From positions 1-64,000 of the forward strand of contig CAVSDD010000005.1 of the NCBI GenBank assembly GCA_963726795.1: DNA of 64,000 bases, written 5' to 3'. The stretch is from Hyphomicrobium_A sp963726795 (GTDB taxonomy: Bacteria > Pseudomonadota > Alphaproteobacteria > Rhizobiales > Hyphomicrobiaceae). The position numbers and the translations under genes are program-made. The notes below the pieces were generated by a model. The model was given only the letters and a program-made list of their open reading frames with translations. It did not search any database and was not told where the DNA came from. Below, in pieces: positions 35,061 to 42,229 of this stretch (position 1 is the stretch's first letter; each line of letters opens with the position of its first letter).

Positions 35061-35576
35061 ATGTTCAGCGCTACGTCCAGGTCCATAGAGCAACCCAAGC
35101 CCACGACCACCACGAACGGCCACAGCCCGAGCCCGGCCGCTTTCCGCTCCAGCACATCAACGGCACCGAATACCGAGACAAGTTCGTCCGTGCCGTCTAC
35201 CGGCACCTCCGTGATCGGCCGCGATCTCACGCTCCTTGGCGAGAAGATCACCATCGTCTCTCAGAACAAGCTCCGCGTTGACGGCGACGTGCGTGGCAAC
35301 GTTCACGGCAAGGAAGTCATCATCACCGACGGCGGCTCGGTCGAAGGCATGGTTTGTGCCGAGAAGATCGAAGTGCACGGCGGCGTCCGTGGCTCAATCC
35401 GCGCCGTCAGCGTGACGCTCCACGCGACCGGCAAGGTCGACGGCGACATCATGCATCACGCGCTCGCCATCTCCGAAGGCGCCCAGTTCGACGGCCGCGT
35501 GCGCCGCTCCAACGACACCTCCGAGCTGATGCCGGTCCTCGATCCCGAGCTCATCTCCGCGGGCCAGATTCAATAG
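35061..35576 (+). CDS. Bactofilin family cytoskeletal protein, copy 2
   Basis: 171 residues from ATG 35061 with GGAGGT 5 bases upstream. A Thr/Ser/Pro-rich N-tail (about 1-50) precedes the beta-helix core VIGRDLTLLGEKITIVSQNK, VDGDVRGNVHGKEVIITDGG, KIEVHGGVRGSIRAVSV. The C-terminal RRSNDTSELMPVLDPE closely matches copy 1 (RRSDDTSELLPVLDPE), so the pair arose by duplication. A perfect UUCG-type terminator follows. Likely role in local envelope or cell-shape scaffolding. Confidence 0.92.
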   Translation: MFSATSRSIEQPKPTTTTNGHSPSPAAFRSSTSTAPNTETSSSVPSTGTSVIGRDLTLLGEKITIVSQNKLRVDGDVRGNVHGKEVIITDGGSVEGMVCAEKIEVHGGVRGSIRAVSVTLHATGKVDGDIMHHALAISEGAQFDGRVRRSNDTSELMPVLDPELISAGQIQ

Positions 35577-35598
35577 AACGCCAAGCGCATGAACATTT

Positions 35599-35632
35599 AA
35601 GGCGCGGCTTTCGAGCCGCGCCTTTTGCGTTT
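35599..35632 (+). terminator. Rho-independent terminator of bactofilin 2
   Basis: Perfect 11-bp stem AAGGCGCGGCT (35599-35609) with AGCCGCGCCTT (35614-35624), TTCG tetraloop, then TTGCGTTT. Starts 22 bases after the bactofilin stop. Confidence 0.85.
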
Positions 35633-35664
35633 CGGGTAGCTGTCGGGGTTGTCAGCCCGGGCGC

Positions 35665-36120
35665 TCAATCAGGCGGCGCGAGCACCACGATGGCAAGCGT
35701 GAACACGGCAATCGTCACGCCTGCAAAGGTGCAATAGAGCGCCGCTTCGACAGCGCCGCGCTTTGCGAGGCGAAGGCCCGTCGCGATGTAGGGGATCGAT
35801 GTTCGAACGGCCCAGGTCGCCCATTCGGTAGACACACGCCAGGACTTTGCTGCGGAGCGCATCCAGCGCGAGCGTGCAGCCTCCCAAGCAAAACGGCGCG
35901 GCTGGTCGGGGACGAGGTCTAGACCCTTTTCCACGAGAACCGAGCGGCCGTTGCGGGCATCGCGTTCGAGCACAGCCGCTTGCGTTTCGAGCCGGTTGAG
36001 CTTGGCCGCCATGTCGGAGCTCAGCGTGGCGCCCTTGAGGGGCTGCCTGCGGATCGTGGCCCGCAAGGCGGCGCTGGAGAGCCTGTCCGGCCTAGCTGTG
36101 CGCAAAGTGACTGCAGGCAT
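35665..36120 (-). CDS. Hypothetical protein with C-terminal membrane helix
   Basis: 151 residues from 36120, or 115 from Met at 36012 (MAAKLNRLETQAAVLERDA); the start is undecided as neither has a good ribosome site. A helical charged N-terminal half leads to a C-terminal hydrophobic segment (EAALYCTFAGVTIAVFTLAIVV) just before the end, resembling a tail-anchored layout. No family recognised. Confidence 0.5.
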   Translation of the reverse strand: MPAVTLRTARPDRLSSAALRATIRRQPLKGATLSSDMAAKLNRLETQAAVLERDARNGRSVLVEKGLDLVPDQPRRFAWEAARSRWMRSAAKSWRVSTEWATWAVRTSIPYIATGLRLAKRGAVEAALYCTFAGVTIAVFTLAIVVLAPPD

Positions 36121-36265
36121 GTGTGGCGCCTACGCGAGGAAAAATGTAGGTGCGATAGTGAACCTTCGCGCTCGCGCGGGCAATGGCGCCGGCAACAAAA
36201 ACCTTCCGGTGGAAAAGCCATATCGAGCGGTGGCTGCAAGCCAACCGGCTACACGTGTGCCGAGG

Positions 36266-36547
36266 TTACTTGGGCGAGGGCAGGCCGCCGCACACGCGGT
36301 TCCAATCGGAGACGTAGCCCCGACGCTTGTCCATGATCGCCAGCACGAGACGCTCGAACGCCAAGTCGCTCGGACCAGATGTGCGGCTCAGCATTGCGTC
36401 TTCGTCGTCGGATGGCTGGAAGCGTACCCCCGTGACATTGTCGAGGATCCAGGGGCGGGCTTTGCTGCGCCAGCGGCGCGGCGTCGTGAGCGAAAGAGCC
36501 GCTCTGAGGAAGGCATTTGGAGTTTCGTATTTGAAGCGCGCGGTCAT
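36266..36547 (-). CDS. Hypothetical protein
   Basis: 93 residues. Mixed soluble sequence including RPWILDNVTGVRFQPSDDED and ERLVLAIMDKRRGYVSDWNR, with balanced composition unlike the Arg-rich translations typical of noncoding frames here. The ribosome site is weak and no domain is recognised. Confidence 0.5.
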   Translation of the reverse strand: MTARFKYETPNAFLRAALSLTTPRRWRSKARPWILDNVTGVRFQPSDDEDAMLSRTSGPSDLAFERLVLAIMDKRRGYVSDWNRVCGGLPSPK

Positions 36548-36703
36548 GGATCTCTACGCAGCTACGTGTATCTCTACGCGGGAACTTAAGTGAAGCTCTA
36601 CACCTGCAGCTGTACCTACATGATGACGTTGGCGAAATTACGGTCGCCACGCGCGTGATCGGGTGCGTGCACTGAGTGTGCGCACGCACCGCAATCTCGT
36701 TGA

Positions 36704-37072
36704 TCAGTCTGGAACATCCTGTCCGGCGCCGCTGCCATCGACGGGAGGCTGCGTGCCGTCATCAGGCTTGGGCTCTTCAGTCGGATTTGGTTCAGCACCG
36801 TCTTGGGGAGGCGGTGCATCGGGATCGGCGCCTTCGGGCGGCGTTGAGCCATCAGGCGGCGGTGCATCCGGGGGCGGGGCGGCGTCCGGCGATCCTGCAT
36901 CAGGATTAGGTGGAGCGGCGTCGTCGGCCGGCGGAGGTGCACCCGCGTCGGGCGATTCTGCTGGCGGCGGCGAATAGCCATCATCCTTCGCAGCAGCTGG
37001 ACCGGAGGCAGCAAGCGCTGCCGTTACGGCGAGCGCCAGAACCAAAGACAACCGAGAACCCGACAAAGCCAT
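36704..37072 (-). CDS. Exported Pro/Asp/Ala-rich low-complexity protein
   Basis: 122 residues from ATG 37072 with AGGAG 7 bases upstream. Signal peptide at about 1-28 (LVLALAVTAALAASGPAAA), then about 90 residues made almost wholly of Pro, Asp, Ala, Gly and Glu in PPPDA-like runs. No Cys, no folded domain expected. Could be a periplasmic or wall-associated spacer, or simply a fast-evolving orphan. Confidence 0.6.
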   Translation of the reverse strand: MALSGSRLSLVLALAVTAALAASGPAAAKDDGYSPPPAESPDAGAPPPADDAAPPNPDAGSPDAAPPPDAPPPDGSTPPEGADPDAPPPQDGAEPNPTEEPKPDDGTQPPVDGSGAGQDVPD

Positions 37073-37133
37073 TCCAGTCTCCTACTTGCAGAACGCAGTC
37101 CGCGCTATTCAACGTTATTGAGCGTCCGAGGTT

Positions 37134-37391
37134 TCAGGCGCGTCTCACCAAGCCGATGACGAAGAGCAGGACGATCGCTCCAATCGTGGCCGCGATCAGG
37201 TTGCCGAGAGTGGAGGCCGGTATGATGCCCAGCCGCGGCAGGATATAGCCTCCGATGCAGGCGCCGATAATGCCGATCACGAGGTTTCCAATGAAGCCGA
37301 ACCCGTATCCCTCTACGATGCGGCCTGCAAGCCAGCCCGCAATGGCCCCAATAATGATCCAACCGAGCAGCGACATGGGCTCAAGTACCAT
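37134..37391 (-). CDS. GlsB/YeaQ/YmgE family stress-response membrane protein
   Basis: 85 residues with three membrane helices. LLGWIIIGAIAGWLAGRIV, GFIGNLVIGIIGACIGGYIL and AATIGAIVLLFVIGLV give the glycine-zipper pattern of the Transgly-associated (YeaQ) family. AGGAG lies 7 bases before ATG 37391. Often induced by stress; molecular role unknown. Confidence 0.92.
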   Translation of the reverse strand: MVLEPMSLLGWIIIGAIAGWLAGRIVEGYGFGFIGNLVIGIIGACIGGYILPRLGIIPASTLGNLIAATIGAIVLLFVIGLVRRA

Positions 37392-37498
37392 CAGAGTCTC
37401 CTGTTGCGGCGAGCCGTATTAGAGCAATTCGATTGTCGTTTGCCCCAAACCCCGCGTCAACAAGAGGGTTGCGGGTTTTCCGGGTGGAGTGAGACACC

Positions 37499-38200
37499 AT
37501 GAGCAGATTGCGCACGCATGCCGAAACCCACCTGGTCAAGCGGATCGGCTGGTTGCGAGCGGCCGTCCTCGGCGCCAACGACGGTATCGTCTCCACCGCG
37601 AGCCTCATCCTCGAAGTCGCGGCGGCGGCGGCCAAGCCCGGCGACATCCTGCTCGCCGGCATCGCGGGACTGGTCGCGGGCGCCATGTCGATGGCGGCCG
37701 GCGAATACGTGTCGGTGAGCTCCCAGTCCGACACCGAGAAGGCCGATCTCAATCGCGAGCGCCAGGAGCTGGCGGACGACGTCGAGTTCGAACGCCAGGA
37801 GCTGGCAGATATTTATGTCGCACGCGGCCTCGACGCGGACCTCGCGCAGCAAGTGGCCCGGCAGCTCATGGCCAAGGATGCGCTTGGCGCGCACGCACGC
37901 GATGAGCTTGGCATCTCGGAAATCACCACCGCCCGTCCCGTGCAGGCGGCGCTGACCTCGGCTGCGAGTTTTGCCGCCGGAGCGTCGATGCCGCTGCTGA
38001 TGGCCGTTGTGACCCCGATCGCCTACATGTCGCCCGTCGTCGCTGCGGCTTCGCTACTCGCATTGGCGCTGCTCGGTGCCATCGGCGCCAACGCAGGCGG
38101 CGCGAATATCCTGCGCGCCACGCTGCGGGTGACGTTCTGGGGAGCGCTCGCGATGGCTGCGACGGCGGGCATTGGGGCGCTCGTCGGCACGGCGGTCTAG
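37499..38200 (+). CDS. VIT1/CCC1 family predicted iron/manganese transporter
   Basis: 233 residues. Helix 1 AAVLGANDGIVSTASLILEV and helix 2 AGIAGLVAGAMSMAAGEYVSVSSQSDTEKAD are signature VIT sequences with the conserved Asp, Met and Glu. A charged, Glu-rich metal-binding cytosolic segment (RERQELADDVEFERQELADI) follows, then three C-terminal helices. Family members export Fe2+ or Mn2+ from the cytosol or into vacuoles in eukaryotes. Complete length. Confidence 0.92.
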   Translation: MSRLRTHAETHLVKRIGWLRAAVLGANDGIVSTASLILEVAAAAAKPGDILLAGIAGLVAGAMSMAAGEYVSVSSQSDTEKADLNRERQELADDVEFERQELADIYVARGLDADLAQQVARQLMAKDALGAHARDELGISEITTARPVQAALTSAASFAAGASMPLLMAVVTPIAYMSPVVAAASLLALALLGAIGANAGGANILRATLRVTFWGALAMAATAGIGALVGTAV

Positions 38201-38337
38201 AACCGCGGCGTCCGCATCGTACGCGCTTGCGCCGCCGCGGCTTCTCGCGCCTTGCAATCGCAGGGACGGCGTGGAGGATGCAACGGAGCGTCATCAGAGG
38301 CGTTTCGCGATCGTCTCAACAAGCACAGTCGGCAATC

Positions 38338-38970
38338 ATGACGAACAGGCCAACGCGCGTTGGAATGCGCCAGCTCATCGGCGCGGTGCTGGCGGCGTTG
38401 TTGCTGTTGCTCGGCGCGGCCGCGGCGCAAGCCGTCTCCAATCCCGAACTCGACAACTCGAGCGAGACGGCGGCTCCGGAACGCAATGGCGATGGTCCGG
38501 CGCGCATTATCCTCATGCGCCACGCCGACAAACCCGACGACCCCGACGATCCGGATCTATCGCCCGCTGGGATGACGAGAGCCGAGAAGCTCGCCAACTA
38601 TATTCCGCAAACTTTCGGCAAGCCGGATATCATCATCGCAACGGCGCGCTCGAAGCACTCGGACCGCCCGGCGGAAACGGTCGCGCCGCTGGCCAAGGTG
38701 CTCGGCGTGCCGGTGCAGCACGATATCAAGGACAAGGATTTCGAGGAGCTCGTCGACCAGCTGTTTTCCAATCCCGACTATCGCGGCAAGACAGTCGTCG
38801 TTTGCTGGCATCACGGATCGTTGCCCGATATTGCAGCCTTGCTCGGAGCACCGGCTGGCACGTATCCCGATCCGTGGCCGGACGAAACGTTCAACGTGAT
38901 CTTGGATTTCCGCTACGACCCGGGCTCGGGTAATCCGCCAGCGGTCACGCTCGTGACCGAGCCGTTCTAA
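38338..38970 (+). CDS. Exported histidine phosphatase superfamily protein
   Basis: 210 residues from ATG 38338 (a later Met at 38365 is possible), with a signal peptide LIGAVLAALLLLLGAAAAQA. The catalytic phospho-His is in IILMRHADKPDD (RHG-type motif, here RHA), and the second His is in VVVCWHHGSLPDIA. Between them, TARSKHSDRPAETVAPLAK. Substrate unknown. The mature protein is predicted periplasmic. Confidence 0.82.
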   Translation: MTNRPTRVGMRQLIGAVLAALLLLLGAAAAQAVSNPELDNSSETAAPERNGDGPARIILMRHADKPDDPDDPDLSPAGMTRAEKLANYIPQTFGKPDIIIATARSKHSDRPAETVAPLAKVLGVPVQHDIKDKDFEELVDQLFSNPDYRGKTVVVCWHHGSLPDIAALLGAPAGTYPDPWPDETFNVILDFRYDPGSGNPPAVTLVTEPF

Positions 38971-39090
38971 TGATGCAGGTCCGTCACATTTCGTGAAGAA
39001 GCAGCGCCCGTCTTGTGTCGGTCAAGATAAGTGCAAATGCTGGCTTCCGCGCTAAGGCCAATTTAGGTCGCGAGCCCGTACGACTGGGTC

Positions 39091-39480
39091 ATGCAATTCT
39101 TCGACGCACCTCACGATCGAAAGACCATCGAGGTCATGGCCCGCGCGCTCGACGACGCGTGGGCTGAGGCCGGCTTCTCGGTCATGGGCCTTTCGGAGGA
39201 CGACTGGTCCGAAATGGCCGACGCCATCTCACGCGCCGTTGCTGGCGGACTGCGAGACGGACCGCGGCTCGAAGAAATTGCGCTTGAGGCGCTGCATGCG
39301 CGCCGCGAAATTTTGACCAGGGAAGTTCTCGCTTCGGCGATCACCTTCGACCTTGGCTCCTCTCTTGCCGGACTACCGCCGGACAACGACAGCGAGAAGC
39401 CGGCGAACGAAGTCGAGTGCGGCAAAACGTCTACAGCTTCAAACGAGTCCCCGCCGAGGCCGGCAAAAATGCTCGCTTAA
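39091..39480 (+). CDS. Hypothetical protein, tandem paralogue A
   Basis: 129 residues. The N-terminal 70 residues (MQFFDAPHDRKTIEVMARAL, DDWSEMADAISRAVAGG) are helical and clearly related to the next gene, sharing M-F-A-HD-T-M-AL-AW spacing. The C-terminal tail is divergent and Ser/Pro-rich. No described domain recognised. Cytoplasmic by prediction. Confidence 0.65.
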   Translation: MQFFDAPHDRKTIEVMARALDDAWAEAGFSVMGLSEDDWSEMADAISRAVAGGLRDGPRLEEIALEALHARREILTREVLASAITFDLGSSLAGLPPDNDSEKPANEVECGKTSTASNESPPRPAKMLA

Positions 39481-39543
39481 GCAAACCGAAAGCTTGATGA
39501 GCGGGTGAGGGGAACGCTCAACGTTCGGGATGCTTGTACGATC

Positions 39544-39837
39544 ATGCACTTTTCAAATGCAACTCATGACAAGCCGACGCTCGATTTGATGACGGCTGCG
39601 CTGGAGCTGGCTTGGGTTGCGGTGTGCCTCGAGCTTCCCGGTCTATTGCCAACCGACCGCGCCACGATGGCCGGGGCCATCTCGGCGGCTGCGGCAAACG
39701 GCGAGCGCGACTTCAGGCGCCTCCAGCAGAAGGCAATAAACTCGCTCGCTTCCCGCGGCGTGAAGTCGGCGGAGCCGGTCGATCGCCGGAAGCACATCCG
39801 GCTGGTCCGGGAAAATGGTAGCGACGTCCAGACCTGA
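39544..39837 (+). CDS. Hypothetical protein, tandem paralogue B
   Basis: 97 residues starting MHFSNATHDKPTLDLMTAAL (ATG 39544; upstream codons from 39505 are not part of the shared domain). TDRATMAGAISAAAANGERD matches the equivalent stretch of paralogue A. Short basic C-tail (RRKHIRLVREN). Function unknown; the pair suggests local duplication. Confidence 0.62.
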   Translation: MHFSNATHDKPTLDLMTAALELAWVAVCLELPGLLPTDRATMAGAISAAAANGERDFRRLQQKAINSLASRGVKSAEPVDRRKHIRLVRENGSDVQT

Positions 39838-39872
39838 CGGCCACCGTAGTCTGGGCAATCTTCTGCAATCTT

Positions 39873-40481
39873 CTATTGAGCCAACCTGTCTTTTGGCCAG
39901 TGCGAAAAGCACTGGACGAAGTAGGTGCAGGCCGCAAAGAAGCACGAGCCGTTGGCGACACCGACACCGATATGATCCATCTCGGTCCCTACCAGATGCT
40001 TGCGGTGGCCTGAGGAGTTGAGCCACATCTGCAGCGCGCTCTCAGGCGTGGTGCCGTTGCCCCTGGCGATGTTCTCGGTAATCCTGATCACGCGCAGATG
40101 ATTGGTGTTGCGGCGCTGATACCGTGTCGTCGGCGAGCTGCCATCCGGCCCGTAGTGGTCGAAATAGCTTCGTCTCGCCATGTCCTGGGCGTGGTCGAAA
40201 GCCTCAGCGGTGCAAAGTGGATCTTCTTTGAATTCCGGAAGCCCGTTGCGGCGGCGAAACTCGTTGGTGATTTTGATGGTCTCCGCCGCCTGGATCTCGA
40301 ATTCATTCAGCTTGCGTGCGGGAGGCTGAGCGACTGCGGGCGCCTTGGCCACCGGAGGGCGCGCCGGAACTGTCGCCGGCACCGGGGTCACTTGCGGACG
40401 CCACGTCCCGGCGAGCACATCCGCCCCATCGCATAGCGCCAACAGAGCCAGCAAAAGGGTTAGAGCGAAAAGTCTGTGCAT
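39873..40481 (-). CDS. Exported CAP/SCP (PR-1-like) domain protein
   Basis: 202 residues. Signal peptide at about 1-24 (LFALTLLLALLALCDGADVLA), a Pro/Ala-rich linker (about 30-60), then a CAP domain (about 65-195) with FDHAQDMARRSYFDHYGPDGS, the Glu in RITENIA, and LQMWLNSSGHRKHLVGTEMD, the conserved W-SxxHxxxxL motif. Bacterial CAP proteins are secreted and their activities mostly unknown. Two or three Cys near the C-terminus may form disulfides. Confidence 0.87.
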   Translation of the reverse strand: MHRLFALTLLLALLALCDGADVLAGTWRPQVTPVPATVPARPPVAKAPAVAQPPARKLNEFEIQAAETIKITNEFRRRNGLPEFKEDPLCTAEAFDHAQDMARRSYFDHYGPDGSSPTTRYQRRNTNHLRVIRITENIARGNGTTPESALQMWLNSSGHRKHLVGTEMDHIGVGVANGSCFFAACTYFVQCFSHWPKDRLAQ

Positions 40482-40614
40482 TCGTTACCCATCAGTGTGG
40501 GATCGGTCACCAGAGCCGCGGACGCGCGAAATCACGCCGCCTTGTGTGCCTGATTCGTCCGCCAAATTGGATGCACCGGATTGAGGAGAGATCGAGGCCG
40601 CACCGCAGTCGTGC

Positions 40615-40902
40615 TTATTGCGACCGCGTCGTTCTTGACGTGGTGGCGCCGATGCGGCGGTCCAGCCACGCAGCATATTCTTCCTCTTCGCGCGCGTGTC
40701 GCTTCGCCTGGTTGTTTACAATCCACGCAAGCGTAAGCGCCATCGTGACGGCGAAGGCGCCGAAGATGAGCCATGACGACTTTGTGAGTTGGGCAGCTCC
40801 GTACGCGGCCCCGCAGGCTGCAGCGATGGCGAGCACGCCCAAGCATCCGTCCAGAAAGGTCCAGCTCTGCGACTTTGGTGGTTGCACGGCGCATTGTTGC
40901 AC
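40615..40902 (-). CDS. Hypothetical two-helix membrane protein
   Basis: 95 residues with helices at about 18-38 (LGVLAIAAACGAAYGAAQL) and 43-63 (WLIFGAFAVTMALTLAWIV), and a charged C-terminal tail (KRHAREEEEYAAWLDRRIG). Composition and topology look genuine, but no family is recognised. Confidence 0.55.
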   Translation of the reverse strand: MQQCAVQPPKSQSWTFLDGCLGVLAIAAACGAAYGAAQLTKSSWLIFGAFAVTMALTLAWIVNNQAKRHAREEEEYAAWLDRRIGATTSRTTRSQ

Positions 40903-41098
40903 GGTTCGCCGCTCGCGTAGAGCAGGAACAGGGGCACATTCTCAACACGCGCGCATATGCATCGAAAGCCCGACACTTGCGGACTCAATTCGTTCAAGGC
41001 GGCATAATCCAAGCCTTGGCGTATCGTATAATTGACAGGAGCGCGTGTCTGGCCTTTTTTCTTGTCAATATTGCCCGTAGCTCCAATCGGGATCCTCA

Positions 41099-41644
41099 TT
41101 GGCAAACGAACTCGATAGTTCCGTCTCGTCGCTCGTACTCGGGAGCACGCTCCCTCACGGGCTGGCCATGCTCGAGCAGACGTTCATTCGGCTCGCGGTG
41201 CCGCAACCCGACCGGTGCATGGCGGATGCGCTGATCGAATCCTTCTGCGCGCACGCAAAGCAGTTGATTGATTTCTTCGAAAATCGGCAGGGTGTGCAAG
41301 CCAACCAGTTCACCGGCGGGACATATGTCGCGCAACACACCCACACGGTCCCGGCCGCGATAAGAAACAAGCTCGATCAGTCCCTCGCTCGGCAGCGGAA
41401 CGCCGGCGAGAACGAGACGCTTGGATCTGAGGAACGAGCCCAACTCCTGCTCGAGGTGGTGTCTGAAGCGCGCCACTTCATGTCGCGACTGTCGGAACCC
41501 GATCGGGCCCTGTTGCAGTCGAAGTATCGCTCGGCTGTGAAAAGTATGCCCGTTTCCGAAGGGGCGCCCAGCGGCGACGAGAGCGTCGAATACACAGATG
41601 AGAGATTGGTGGAGCCGAGCGGGATCGAACCGCTGACCTCGTGA
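41099..41644 (+). CDS. Hypothetical protein running into the tRNA-Ala locus
   Basis: 181 residues from TTG 41099. The central region (LGSTLPHGLAMLEQTFIRLA, DALIESFCAHAKQLIDFFEN, NQFTGGTYVAQH) looks like a real helical protein. The last ~12 residues (VEPSGIEPLTS) are the translated antisense of the tRNA-Ala 3' half, so the natural stop may lie earlier and have been lost, or the gene genuinely overlaps the tRNA. The start is uncertain. Confidence 0.55.
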   Translation: MANELDSSVSSLVLGSTLPHGLAMLEQTFIRLAVPQPDRCMADALIESFCAHAKQLIDFFENRQGVQANQFTGGTYVAQHTHTVPAAIRNKLDQSLARQRNAGENETLGSEERAQLLLEVVSEARHFMSRLSEPDRALLQSKYRSAVKSMPVSEGAPSGDESVEYTDERLVEPSGIEPLTS

Positions 41645-41682
41645 ATGCCATTCACGCGCTCTCCCAACTGAGCTACGGCCCC
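41607..41682 (-). tRNA. tRNA-Ala (anticodon GGC)
   Basis: 76 bases on the minus strand, including an encoded CCA. Acceptor stem GGGGCCG/CGGCTCC, D-arm AGCTCAGTTGGGAGAGC, anticodon loop ATGGCAT giving GGC (reads GCC/GCU), and T-arm GCGGTTCGATCCCGC. All four arms pair as expected. Confidence 0.96.
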
Positions 41683-41842
41683 GACCGTTGGGAATAAATC
41701 AAGCGGGGCGAAGGGACTGCCCCGCAACGGTGCGCCTGATTAGGACCTCCACGGCGAAACTGCAAGTAGCAAGTTCCCGCGACGCTCCCCAAGGCTACAT
41801 CCCCCGACGCCGCGGCCCTGCCTCGGGCCGCCGGCGCGCCGA

Positions 41843-42211
41843 TCAGGTCTCTTCCTCGCCCTCAACCGGGCCGATGATGGTAGCTACGTTGCCGTCCTCT
41901 TCCTCTTCCTCGAGGAAGGTCTCGTCCGCCTCCTCGGCGACCGTCTCGTCGGTCTCGACGTCGGCCAACGCCTCCTCTGCGTCGCCCTCCGCGGCCGCAA
42001 CCGGCGCGTCGACGATCTCTTCGATCTTCTTGGGCTTGCGCGGAGCCTTCTCCTCGACAGGTGCGAAAGCCGCAGCCGGTGAGGAGGCAATGACGTAGCT
42101 CGAGCCGCAGATCGGACATTTGATCGGGCTGCGGTTCAAATCGTAAAAGCGGGAACCGCACTCGCTGTTCTGGCAAGTGCGCTTGGTCCCGCGGTCGTTC
42201 TTGGTGGCCAT
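41843..42211 (-). CDS. TIGR02300 (FYDLN acid) family protein
   Basis: 122 residues from ATG 42211. N-terminal zinc-ribbon-like part with RGTKRTCQNSECGSRFYDLNR and PIKCPICGSSY, then a long acidic tail (about 70-122) dominated by Glu/Asp. This is the FYDLN-acid family of alphaproteobacteria, function unknown. Conserved next to aroA and divergent from it, as here. Confidence 0.92.
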   Translation of the reverse strand: MATKNDRGTKRTCQNSECGSRFYDLNRSPIKCPICGSSYVIASSPAAAFAPVEEKAPRKPKKIEEIVDAPVAAAEGDAEEALADVETDETVAEEADETFLEEEEEDGNVATIIGPVEGEEET

Positions 42212-42229
42212 GGACCGGACCCCGATGGG

